NCBI GenBank assembly: GCA_015056565.1
Contig: SVGB01000019.1
Span: 1 to 55,425, forward strand
DNA from: Butyrivibrio sp.
Lineage (GTDB): Bacteria > Bacillota > Clostridia > Lachnospirales > Lachnospiraceae
Direction of reading: 5' to 3'
Length of the DNA stretch: 55,425 nt
Made by a program: the position numbers and the translations under genes. Below the pieces are notes generated by a model. The model ran no database searches. It was not told the DNA's origin and saw only the letters and a list, made by a program, of their open reading frames with translations. Shown one piece after another: positions 1-8,485 of this stretch (its first letter is position 1; every line of letters starts with the position of its first letter).

Positions 1-293
<293 letters not shown>

Positions 294-583
294 TAGAGTA
301 AAATCCGAAACCGTATTGTGGTTTCGGACAATTTTACCTATGCACAGTTTGCTTGGCGAGGTATTCTCGAGCCTAGCAAACCACTGCTAAAAGTTTGATT
401 CTGTTCAGAACTAAAGCTTGACTTTTTGTTCTGTCCGTTATTACTTTGGTTTGTTGTTTCTGAATAATTCTCTTGGAATTTTTCAGGGTTGCATTACTGT
501 TTATTTGTCAAGGTGCTTGGAGCCGAAAACCCGCTCCACTGCTGCGTTTACCGCTGTTCTATCGTAGCGCCGCAACGAAATAT
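294..583 (-). other. rRNA operon leader (transcribed spacer) with hairpins
   Basis: This stretch between the rRNA promoter and the 16S gene has no plausible protein gene. It holds two clear inverted repeats. One has 9-bp perfect arms at 304-312 and 320-328 (TCCGAAACC / GGTTTCGGA, 7-nt loop). The other has 11-bp arms with one mismatch at 347-357 and 371-381 (GTTTGCTTGGC / GCCTAGCAAAC). Leaders of rRNA operons normally carry antitermination and RNase processing elements; these hairpins fit that role, but no boxA is identified with certainty. Confidence 0.6.
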
Positions 584-612
584 AATTTATCACTTCCCAA
601 AAACAATGTCAA
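584..612 (-). promoter_or_regulatory. Sigma-A promoter of the rRNA operon
   Basis: On the minus strand a perfect -35 TTGACA (607-612) is separated by 17 bp from TAAATT (584-589), close to TATAAT. The bases just upstream (613-655) are very A/T rich with A- and T-runs, as in UP elements of rRNA promoters. It sits about 290 bp before the mature 16S end, a normal distance. A second downstream promoter was not found. Confidence 0.75.
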
Positions 613-662
613 CACCTTTTTTCAAAAATTTATATTAATTTTTTGAGTTTCCTAAAAGCGCC

Positions 663-2381
663 CTATTTATGCGCATTCCCAGCTGACAACATTTCAAAAG
701 TGACCCCATATTTCTCCGCAATGTCTTTTGCATAGGATAGTCCCACTGGTGGTGCCACCTCTACTTCATATAGGCGCTTTCCCTCTTTGGCTTTCACCAC
801 CAAAGAAGCCGCCTTTGCCGGAACTTTATTATCATTTATCTCTGATATATCAAGGGCCAGTTTGTGCATGTGGGTGTTGTAAATAGTTCTTATACCCTTT
901 TCAAGGATTGCCTTTGAGCAGTCTTTTGCAATATAGTACCCCTCTTCGAAAGAGGTTGTAGAGAAGGTCTCGTTAAGGAGCATCAGGCTCTTTTGAGTAG
1001 CCTCCTCATAAAGCTCTTTAAAGCGCTTGCACTCTTCTCCAAGTCTTCCCAGATCCATAGTCTTGTCTTCGTCTGCAGGGAAGTGTGTGAAAATATCATC
1101 TACTGGCACATAGGAAAACTCTGATGCTGCCACGTAAATTCCTGCCTGAGCCATAAAGAAAAGCTGACCGATACTCTGTGTTATGGTGGTCTTTCCTCCC
1201 ATATTGGCTCCAGTAAGAATATATAGCGTATGCTCCCTTGTAAAGTCCAGATCGTTTCTCACAATATCCCCAAAAGCAGAGGAATGCTCGGATAAAAGCT
1301 TGATGTTATAGACTCCCTTTGCATCCATTAAAGGCTTATTCTCAGTTTCTTTAATCTCATCAAGGGCCTCTGGCTTACAGAACACAGCCCCCTTATCAGA
1401 CATCTTTTCAATGTACTCTGCCCAGCGGACATAGAAAATAAACTCAGGGATCAGATCAGTTATATCTCCCACTGTGAGCATAGTGTACTTATTTAGCACA
1501 TTTCGAAGATGCTTCACAGTCTGAGAGAGCATCCTGTCTGTGATCTTGTCCATGTAGTTTGTTATTTCTTTTGTAGTATCATCAGCATCTGACACCTTCA
1601 TGATACTCATCATGGCCATGGGGCTAAACACAGGTGGTACAAAGTCCGCACCATTTTGAATGGGACCTTTGGCCTGTATCTCATCAAACTTATAATCACC
1701 ATCCCAATCAGATGTGTCATTTATATTGTCTTTACCTGATACCTTTTCCATAAAATGGCTCACCAGGTTTGACTTGGTGAAGGGTCTGCTATTGACAGAA
1801 ATAAGTCCAACACCGCTTGCTTCAAATCGCTCATTGAGGTTGATGCCCACTGTTACGCTCTTAAGGCAGCTGGTATCAGCCTTAAGAGCGCTTATATCCT
1901 TTTTAAGCTCTTCAAAGCCATTATCCTCATAGAGCCCTTCCACATACTTCTTAAGGCCAAGAAGTCCCTCTGAATGGATATCAGCATTTGACAAGCATTT
2001 ATAGATAGCACCAATACTCTTTATATAGTCATTTATCTCTTCAAGCCTGTGGACAAGGTCCCAGATTCCAGGCTCATGGTCATTGTCATGCTTGTAGCTG
2101 CCATACTCTTTTAAGAAATTAACTTTATCAAGAAGGTCTAGAAGCTCTTCCCTCATGGCCTTATTCTTGTAGATATCATCAAAAACATCGCTTCTGTAGC
2201 GGGCATTTGTCGGGTCAGAGGTGACCATCTTCATGACATTAGAAATGTATACCTGCTCATTCTTTTCCCTGGAAAGCTTTAAAAGAACGCTGTCCATGCC
2301 GATGTCGTGGACTGCAAGGTCAGTTAACTTCCTGTAGGGCAGGCTCTGATCTGGAAATAACAGGCTGTATTTGCTGGACAT
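663..2381 (-). CDS. MutS-family ATPase (MutS-related protein)
   Basis: A 572-residue protein with a C-terminal MutS-type ABC ATPase. The Walker A motif GANMGGKTT lies near residue 395, a Walker-B-like LMLLNETF with the following STTSFEEG near 465, and the switch-like YNTHMHKLA near 500. It lacks the N-terminal mismatch-binding domain and the Phe-X-Glu motif of MutS1, so a direct mismatch-repair role is not supported. It matches the short clostridial MutS-related proteins of unknown job. The first acidic residue of Walker B is Asn (LNE instead of DE), which may lower or alter hydrolysis. The start is supported by AAAGGAG 6 nt before ATG. The stop lies about 50 bp before the rRNA -35 box. Confidence 0.85.
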   Translation of the reverse strand: MSSKYSLLFPDQSLPYRKLTDLAVHDIGMDSVLLKLSREKNEQVYISNVMKMVTSDPTNARYRSDVFDDIYKNKAMREELLDLLDKVNFLKEYGSYKHDNDHEPGIWDLVHRLEEINDYIKSIGAIYKCLSNADIHSEGLLGLKKYVEGLYEDNGFEELKKDISALKADTSCLKSVTVGINLNERFEASGVGLISVNSRPFTKSNLVSHFMEKVSGKDNINDTSDWDGDYKFDEIQAKGPIQNGADFVPPVFSPMAMMSIMKVSDADDTTKEITNYMDKITDRMLSQTVKHLRNVLNKYTMLTVGDITDLIPEFIFYVRWAEYIEKMSDKGAVFCKPEALDEIKETENKPLMDAKGVYNIKLLSEHSSAFGDIVRNDLDFTREHTLYILTGANMGGKTTITQSIGQLFFMAQAGIYVAASEFSYVPVDDIFTHFPADEDKTMDLGRLGEECKRFKELYEEATQKSLMLLNETFSTTSFEEGYYIAKDCSKAILEKGIRTIYNTHMHKLALDISEINDNKVPAKAASLVVKAKEGKRLYEVEVAPPVGLSYAKDIAEKYGVTFEMLSAGNAHK

Positions 2382-2415
2382 AGGAATCTCCTTTGTTTTT
2401 GATTTTTATCTGGTA

Positions 2416-2450
2416 AAAAAAATCTGGCATGACAATAAAATCATGCCAGA
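2416..2450 (-). terminator. Rho-independent terminator of the glgX-two-component operon
   Basis: A perfect 10-bp stem (TCTGGCATGA at 2423-2432, TCATGCCAGA at 2441-2450, 8-nt loop) is followed on the minus strand by seven T. It lies 21 bp after the stop of the lipoprotein gene and before the MutS-like gene, so it separates the two transcription units. Confidence 0.92.
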
Positions 2451-2471
2451 AATAAACTCTTTTTACTATCT

Positions 2472-3338
2472 TTACTTGAGGTTAACCTTCTGGTCCTGGC
2501 CTCTTAAAGTTACTATCATACCAAGAGTGTCTATATTCTTGGCTTCGCTTTCGCTGATCTGGGTAAGGACTACCACGCTTTCATGGGCCCTTGACTCTAT
2601 AGTTCCGGAATAGGATGACAGATCATTTGGAAGGAATGTTACTGAAGAATATCCAATGTTGTTACCGTTTAATATGATCTGGAACAAGAGATTTAAAGGA
2701 ATCATGTTAACTGACTTATCACTGTCAGTTCCGTTGTAAAGATCAAATCGCAGTACCAGAAGTTTTTTACTCTTGTCTGCATTTACAACATAGCTCTTTG
2801 AGCTCTCAGGATAAGTGTTGGTAACTGCATATCCCTGGTATGATAAAAAAATCCCCGGAGTTATTTCCTGAGACTGATCTGATGCTAAAACAAGTGCATC
2901 CGGATCTGAGAAAGCTTCAGGGCTATCTGGTTCTGCAGCAGTTTCTCCCTCTTGGATAGGATTCTCAGTATCCACGCCCTCCTGAACATCTTCACCGGTA
3001 AGTACCTGATCTTCTGTAGGCTCCAGTGGCTGATCGATCTGAGCCGGGGCCTGCTGAACGGGAGTCTGCTGAACAGGCGGCTGCATAGTAGTCTCTGTAG
3101 CAGCCTTCTCTGCTTCCTCTTTGGCTTTCTTTTTGCGCTGCTTCTCAATTTCTGCGGCGTCCACGTAGATAAGCCTCTCCTTGCCATTATTGGAATACCT
3201 CATCAAAAGACCTGCAGCATACTCTACGGTCTGTTTATACTGTTCCTCGGTCAGCTCCGGAAATTTCTCTCCGCAGCCAACAAGCGACAGGCTTAAGCAT
3301 ATTGCAAGTGCTGATGAAAAGAATCGTTTTCCCCGCAT
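2472..3338 (-). CDS. Lipoprotein of unknown function, last gene of a two-component operon
   Basis: A 288-residue protein starting with a basic, hydrophobic signal peptide and a lipobox (LSLVGC, Cys22), so it is probably lipid-anchored on the outer face of the membrane. Residues about 70-160 form a low-complexity linker rich in Ala, Gln, Pro, Thr and Glu. The last 120 residues look like a beta-sandwich of the kind found in DUF4352/DUF5067-type lipoproteins, but I cannot name the family firmly. A GAGG ribosome site lies 8 nt before the ATG. It follows the histidine kinase gene by 21 bp and precedes the terminator. An accessory sensing or cell-surface target role is an inference from position. 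Confidence 0.8.
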   Translation of the reverse strand: MRGKRFFSSALAICLSLSLVGCGEKFPELTEEQYKQTVEYAAGLLMRYSNNGKERLIYVDAAEIEKQRKKKAKEEAEKAATETTMQPPVQQTPVQQAPAQIDQPLEPTEDQVLTGEDVQEGVDTENPIQEGETAAEPDSPEAFSDPDALVLASDQSQEITPGIFLSYQGYAVTNTYPESSKSYVVNADKSKKLLVLRFDLYNGTDSDKSVNMIPLNLLFQIILNGNNIGYSSVTFLPNDLSSYSGTIESRAHESVVVLTQISESEAKNIDTLGMIVTLRGQDQKVNLK

Positions 3339-3359
3339 ACATTTATCCTCACGTATAGA

Positions 3360-4862
3360 CTATTTTGTCTCAAGTTCAAAATAAAACTCCACGCCATTGT
3401 CGTAATTAATGGCGCCATAGGCCTGTCCCATTCCTTCCATGATAGCCTTGACTATAGAAAGTCCAACACCACTTCCACCATATTGTCTGGTTCTGGCCTT
3501 ATCAACCTTGTAAAACTTATCCCAGATGAGAGGAAGGCTCTCCTCAGGAATCGGAGCTCCTGTGTTAAATACAGAGATCCTTACCAGATTCTCCTTGCGG
3601 ACAAGCTTGATCTCAACAATCCTCTCACCAGCTATGTGGTTTAAGGCATTGCTGAAATAATTCTGGAGGACTTCTTCTATCTTAAATTCGTCTCCCCATA
3701 CAAATATCGGCGAATAATCGTCAAACTTTACCGTTGCATCCTTCTGTTTTGCAAGCATGGACGCAGATTTGATGTAGTTCTTGATCATATCAACTATATC
3801 AAACCGTTCCATATTGGCACTTTCATTGCCAAACTCAAGCTGGTTGAGGGTAAGGAGCTTTTTTACCATGATGTTCATCTTGGATGCTTCATCCATTATG
3901 ACTTCACAGTAGAAATTCCTGCTCTCCTCATCGTCACTGACGCCTTCCTTAAGACCTTCAGCATATCCCTGGATAAGAGCTATTGGAGTTTTGAGCTCGT
4001 GAGATACGTTGGAAAGGAACTCTTTTCGCATCTCATCAATCTCTTCCTTCTTGGCAATATCCTGTTTTAAAGCGACGTTAGCATTTTTAAATTCTTTGAT
4101 CGTTGTCTCAAGAGTCTCGGACAGCTCGTTCATGTTCTGTCCAAGCACATCGATCTCGTTTTTATACGGCTCATCTGAGGTATACTTTGCCTCAAAATTG
4201 AGTTGTTTCATCTGATCAGAGATCAGATAAAGTCTCTTTATAGGATCAGTAACCTTCTTGGATATATAAACGATAACTACTGAGCCGATAACAATAGCAA
4301 TAATAGCAACATAGCTCATGAAGGTATTGGATATAGCTACGTTATCCCTGATACTCTCCATGGTAGCACGAAGAAGTACAAGGTTTCCGTTTCCAACTAT
4401 GCCCCACATCTCCATGTACTGTCTGCCTGTTCCTCTGTCAACATCTATCTGCAGAGTATAGTCATCACCGCTGTCAATAACAGTCCTGTTCTCGATTACA
4501 TCTGTCCCTGATGAAGGGTTTATCATATTCTCCCACAGTATCTTACCAAGAAGTTCCGGGTTGTTACTGAAAGCTTTAACAGTTTCAGAGTCCGCATCCA
4601 TAACTATCATTTCAATGTTATATCGTTCACAGATGTGGGATATCTCTTCATCAAATTCCGCTGATGTAATATCGCCATTTTGTATGGCATTTGAAATACT
4701 CCTGTAGGCTGCAATGATTGCTTCCCTCTTGTTCTGAGTATAAAATCTCTCCATAAAAAAGAGATTTACAAACAGACAAATAACAAAGGTACCAACCATG
4801 ATAGCCAGGAAAACTACGCTTATTTCGAATCTAATGGAATGGATCTTCTTATTGTTTTTCAA
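3360..4862 (-). CDS. Membrane sensor histidine kinase
   Basis: 500 residues: a transmembrane segment at about 14-36, an extracytoplasmic sensor region of about 140 residues, a second transmembrane segment at about 180-200, HAMP, then HisKA with FLSNVSHELKTPIALIQGY (phospho-accepting His near 288), and HATPase_c with the N box (QNYFSNALNH), the G1 region (WDKFYKVD) and GGSGVGLSIVKA. This is a complete class I kinase of the PhoR/VanS type. Translation probably starts at TTG, with GAGGAG 9 nt upstream; that ribosome site overlaps the TAA stop of the response-regulator gene, suggesting coupling. The signal is unknown. Confidence 0.93.
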   Translation of the reverse strand: MKNNKKIHSIRFEISVVFLAIMVGTFVICLFVNLFFMERFYTQNKREAIIAAYRSISNAIQNGDITSAEFDEEISHICERYNIEMIVMDADSETVKAFSNNPELLGKILWENMINPSSGTDVIENRTVIDSGDDYTLQIDVDRGTGRQYMEMWGIVGNGNLVLLRATMESIRDNVAISNTFMSYVAIIAIVIGSVVIVYISKKVTDPIKRLYLISDQMKQLNFEAKYTSDEPYKNEIDVLGQNMNELSETLETTIKEFKNANVALKQDIAKKEEIDEMRKEFLSNVSHELKTPIALIQGYAEGLKEGVSDDEESRNFYCEVIMDEASKMNIMVKKLLTLNQLEFGNESANMERFDIVDMIKNYIKSASMLAKQKDATVKFDDYSPIFVWGDEFKIEEVLQNYFSNALNHIAGERIVEIKLVRKENLVRISVFNTGAPIPEESLPLIWDKFYKVDKARTRQYGGSGVGLSIVKAIMEGMGQAYGAINYDNGVEFYFELETK

Positions 4863-4868
4863 GACTGT

Positions 4869-5543
4869 TTACTCCTCAAACTTATATCCCATTCCCCAAA
4901 TAGTCTTAATCATGTCACCCTTTTTGCCAAGCTTACCACGGAGTTTTTTAACATGAGTATCGATAGTGCGGGCATCGCCGAAATAATCGTAATTCCAAAC
5001 ATTATTAAGGATCTTCTCTCTTGAAAGAGCAACACCCTTATTTTCAAAAAAGTATGATAATAATTCAAACTCTTTGTAGCTAAGATCAATTTCTTTTCCA
5101 TCAACAGAAACGCTGTGGGCTACCTTATTGATCACAATGCCACCAATCTCCATAACATCATTGTTGGATGTCTGGTTGGTCCTTCTTAAAATAGCTGAAA
5201 CTCTGGCTGCAAGGATCTTGGGGCTAAACGGTTTCGAAATATACTCATCAACACCAAGCTCAAATCCAAGGAGCTCATCCCTCTCCTCAGCCTTGGCTGT
5301 AAGCATGATGATAGGCACCTTGGAATTCTCCCTTATCTCCCTGCATACTTCCCAGCCATCTCTTATAGGCATCATAACATCGAGAATGATAAGTGCTATG
5401 TCCTTGTCCTGGTAAAAGATATCAAGGGCCTGCTGACCATTCTCGGCTTCCACAACTATATAGCCATCCTTGTTTAGGAAGTCCTTAACGAGTTTGCGCA
5501 TTCTGCTCTCGTCGTCAACTACAAGTATCTTAAGATCGTCCAA
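4869..5543 (-). CDS. OmpR/PhoB-family response regulator
   Basis: 224 residues with a receiver domain (acidic pair Asp10/Asp11, phospho-acceptor Asp55 in LIILDVMMP, Thr in MLTAKAEER, Lys in ISKPF) and a C-terminal winged-helix DNA-binding domain (IDLSYKEFELLSYF, then RTIDTHVKKLRGKLG). I place the start at the TTG at 5543 because a perfect AGGAGG lies 7 nt upstream. An earlier in-frame TTG at 5561 would sit before the ribosome site and add six residues. It forms a pair with the kinase 6 bp downstream and lies in the glgX operon, so it may answer to carbohydrate or envelope state. Confidence 0.95.
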   Translation of the reverse strand: MDDLKILVVDDESRMRKLVKDFLNKDGYIVVEAENGQQALDIFYQDKDIALIILDVMMPIRDGWEVCREIRENSKVPIIMLTAKAEERDELLGFELGVDEYISKPFSPKILAARVSAILRRTNQTSNNDVMEIGGIVINKVAHSVSVDGKEIDLSYKEFELLSYFFENKGVALSREKILNNVWNYDYFGDARTIDTHVKKLRGKLGKKGDMIKTIWGMGYKFEE

Positions 5544-5557
5544 TTTGATTCCTCCTG

Positions 5558-6160
5558 TCAATTTGACTCTGTATCCTCATAATACGCTGATGGACTCTCA
5601 ATGCCAAGGTTTTTTTCTGCTTCTCTTACCTTTCTTTCTCTTTCAGTAAGGTCCTGTTCCCAGGAAGAGAAACGATTTGTCACATTTCTCTTATAGTTTA
5701 TGATATTGTCGTTTTCGCTTGTAGCTGCAACAATAAACATTACAATTACTAAAATAGCAAGAACAACATCGAGTACAATAGGGAAAAACCTGCCAAATTC
5801 AGCATTTTTCTTTTCAGTTTTGCTTCTCTGCTTGGCGGAAATGTTTTCCATGGCAGAATGCCTGGTCATAGGTATTCCTACAGGTATGGGCATAAGATCC
5901 GCCTCTGTATAACCGCTTTCCAGAAGATGATCTCGTAGTCCATATAGATATCCCCATCCAATGGGGGTTTTAAAGATCTTGTTTTCAATAGATTTTTCAT
6001 AAACAGCTTTTACATCAGCTGGGCGGCTTGCATTAACTCTGGTCTGAAGGATCTTTATCTTAGACAGGTCCATTTCTGCTTTCTGAGCATCATTTTCAGT
6101 TAAAAAATCAAAGCCGCATACAGTAAAGCTGTTTGCTTTTTTCTTTCCATCAGCTGCCAT
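5558..6160 (-). CDS. Single-pass membrane protein of unknown function
   Basis: About 200 residues. The start used is the ATG at 6160 (reading MAADGKKK), which has GGAG 6 nt upstream and overlaps the glgX stop by 11 bp; a start at 6196 has no such site. Residues about 1-115 are soluble and helical, followed by one hydrophobic segment (FFPIVLDVVLAILVIVMFIV) and a 50-residue charged, helical tail. There is no signal peptide and no family I recognise. It sits between glgX and the response regulator, with its stop near the regulator start, so it probably belongs to the same transcript and may modulate the signalling pair. Confidence 0.75.
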   Translation of the reverse strand: MAADGKKKANSFTVCGFDFLTENDAQKAEMDLSKIKILQTRVNASRPADVKAVYEKSIENKIFKTPIGWGYLYGLRDHLLESGYTEADLMPIPVGIPMTRHSAMENISAKQRSKTEKKNAEFGRFFPIVLDVVLAILVIVMFIVAATSENDNIINYKRNVTNRFSSWEQDLTERERKVREAEKNLGIESPSAYYEDTESN

Positions 6161-8327
6161 ATTCTGCTCCGTATGACGCAATGAATACGTTGACACTTCT
6201 AGCCTTCATGGTCTTGTTACGCCAGGTCAAAGGCTTTGGTCTATTATAAAAATACTTTCCGCTCTCATCACCTGTATCCACGCAAAGAGACCAGAATGCT
6301 CCTTCTGGCGGATTTGGAAGAGTGATCTGGATATCCTCCCAGTAAGCGTTTATTGCAAGGTAAACAATGTCATCATGGTCTTTCTTTCTGATATATCCTG
6401 CATATCTGACGCAGATAACCTTAGAGTCGTTATTTATATTACCATGATCTGGATTTTCTGTATGAACAGAAATATTCGGATAACCACAGCGGGCTGGTTT
6501 TAGATCCTTCCTGATACAGGGATGTTTTCTTCTGAACTGGATCATGTTTCTGTAGAAGTCAAAAAAGCCCTTGTTCTTTTCAAGTAGATCCCAGTTAAGC
6601 CAGGATATCTCATTATCCTGACAGTAGGCATTGTTATTGCCAAACTGAGTATTTGCAAACTCGTCCCCTGCATATACCATAGGGGTTCCTCTACTGCACA
6701 TAAGGACTGCAATGGCGTTTCTCATCATCCTGTATCTTAGGTCAAGTACGCCCTGGTCTTCTGTCTCACCTTCTGCGCCGCAGTTCCAGCTTCTGTTGTC
6801 ATTGGCACCATCAGTGTTATTCCAGCCATTATCCTCATTATGTTTACCATTATACGAATAAAGGTCATAGAGAGTAAAGCCATCATGACAGGTAATAAAA
6901 TTAACTGATGACTCATATCCCATATATGCTCCGCCATAGAGATCCATGGAGCCTGTGATCCTCTTCACTGCTTCTGGTGCTGCCCAAATGTCGCCCTTAA
7001 GGTAAGATCTGATATCATCCCTGTACTTGCCGTTCCACTCAGCCCATCTCTTCCAGGCAGGGAAATTGCCTACCTGATAAACGCCGCCTGCATCCCAGGC
7101 TTCAGCAATGAGTTTGACGTTTCCAAGTATTGGGTCATAGGCAAGTCTCTGGATAAGAGGAGGCTTATCCATTGGCGCACCATCCTGGTCTCTTCCAAGA
7201 ATACTTGCAAGATCGAATCTGAATCCGTCAACCCTGTATTCTTCAACCCAGTATCTCAGGCACTCCACAATATATTCCTGCACCATTGGATGGTTACAGT
7301 TCATTGTATTGCCACAGCCGCTAAAATTATAGTACTGACCATGAGGTGTCAAAAGATAGTAAATATTGTTATCAAAGCCCTTAAATGAAATAAACGGGCC
7401 ATACTCATTGCCTTCTGCTGTATGGTTAAACACAACATCAAGAATAACCTCAATTCCATTGTCCTTGAGGGTCTTGATCATATGCTTAAGTTCCACGCCT
7501 TCCTTGTTATACTCGCTTTGGGAAGCATAGCTCGTATTTGGGGCAAAAAAGCTAACGGTGTTATATCCCCAGTAGTCATACAGGGTTCTGCCGCCCACTT
7601 CTCTTTTATCCCTTGTTTCGTCAAATTCAAAGATAGGCATAAGCTCAACAGCTGTTATGCCAAGTCTCTTTAAATAATCAACCTTCTCCTTTATGCCATC
7701 AAAAGTCCCCCTAAATCGCACTCCAGAGGAAGGGTCCATAGTAAAACCTCTTACGTGCATCTCATAAATCACGGAGTCACACATTGGAATCTTTAGAGAG
7801 TTGGTATCATTCCATTCAAAGTTATCTCTTACAACTCTCGCCCTGTAAGCCCCGTCTTTATTGGGATTTTGGCCCCATATACGCTGCCCGCTGACAGCTT
7901 TTGCATATGGATCAAGGAGCAGATGGTTTTTATCGAACAAAAGACCTTTTTCAGGATCCCATGGGCCATCAACGACATAGCTGTACTCGAGGTTCTCAAT
8001 ATCCAGACCAAATACGATCATGGAATAAACCTTACCTATGCGATAGCTCTCTGGGAATGGGATCTGGGCAAAAGGCTTGTTTTCGCCTCTGTTAAACAGA
8101 AGAAGGGTTATAGATGTAGCCCCGTTTGAATAGGCAGTAAAATTAACGCCATCTGTAAGCATAGTGGCGCCATTGATATTATAAAAGCCTGGTCTTATCC
8201 TGAAACCGCTGACCTCGTCAAGAGCCAGCATCTGCCTTCCGACCTCAGCTTTCCTTAGCTCTCTGACCTGTCTCTCACCAATTTCGACAGGTTTTTTACC
8301 TTTTCTGTGTCTTCGGTACTCATTCAT
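6150..8327 (-). CDS. glgX: Glycogen debranching enzyme (GlgX/isoamylase type, GH13)
   Basis: 725 residues. An N-terminal CBM48 beta-sandwich (about 40-150) precedes a GH13 barrel. Conserved regions are visible: DVVFNHTAEG, VDGFRFDLAS with the nucleophile Asp near 370, LIAEAWDAGG with the acid/base Glu near 407, and FITCHDGF with the transition-state Asp near 482. Length and motifs match glycogen-operon GlgX, which hydrolyses alpha-1,6 branches of glycogen or limit dextrins. No other glg gene is near; instead it heads an operon with a two-component system. The first ATG lacks a clear ribosome site, so the true start could be internal, for example the Met at residue 33, preceded by GGAAGG. Confidence 0.93.
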   Translation of the reverse strand: MNEYRRHRKGKKPVEIGERQVRELRKAEVGRQMLALDEVSGFRIRPGFYNINGATMLTDGVNFTAYSNGATSITLLLFNRGENKPFAQIPFPESYRIGKVYSMIVFGLDIENLEYSYVVDGPWDPEKGLLFDKNHLLLDPYAKAVSGQRIWGQNPNKDGAYRARVVRDNFEWNDTNSLKIPMCDSVIYEMHVRGFTMDPSSGVRFRGTFDGIKEKVDYLKRLGITAVELMPIFEFDETRDKREVGGRTLYDYWGYNTVSFFAPNTSYASQSEYNKEGVELKHMIKTLKDNGIEVILDVVFNHTAEGNEYGPFISFKGFDNNIYYLLTPHGQYYNFSGCGNTMNCNHPMVQEYIVECLRYWVEEYRVDGFRFDLASILGRDQDGAPMDKPPLIQRLAYDPILGNVKLIAEAWDAGGVYQVGNFPAWKRWAEWNGKYRDDIRSYLKGDIWAAPEAVKRITGSMDLYGGAYMGYESSVNFITCHDGFTLYDLYSYNGKHNEDNGWNNTDGANDNRSWNCGAEGETEDQGVLDLRYRMMRNAIAVLMCSRGTPMVYAGDEFANTQFGNNNAYCQDNEISWLNWDLLEKNKGFFDFYRNMIQFRRKHPCIRKDLKPARCGYPNISVHTENPDHGNINNDSKVICVRYAGYIRKKDHDDIVYLAINAYWEDIQITLPNPPEGAFWSLCVDTGDESGKYFYNRPKPLTWRNKTMKARSVNVFIASYGAEYGS

Positions 8328-8355
8328 ACTTAGATTTTATCACAATGAGCCGTGC

Positions 8356-8421
8356 AAAACATAAAAAAGAAATGAAATTTTGTATGTTGTCATAACAAAA
8401 TTCCATTTCTTTTTATGTTTT
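8356..8421. terminator. Long A/T-rich hairpin between the carboxylase cluster and glgX
   Basis: Two arms of about 27 nt (8356-8383 and 8395-8421) pair almost throughout, with one or two bulges and an 11-nt loop. The arms start AAAACATAAAAA and end TTTTTATGTTTT, so both strands give a stem followed by T-rich RNA. It lies between the oadA-like stop and the glgX start. A bidirectional or leftward terminator is the simplest reading. Confidence 0.7.
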
Positions 8422-8485
8422 ATACAGTAAAGCCTCCTAAACGAAGAACCATTCTATGGTTCCAAGTCTTAGACCCCGGCTCAGA

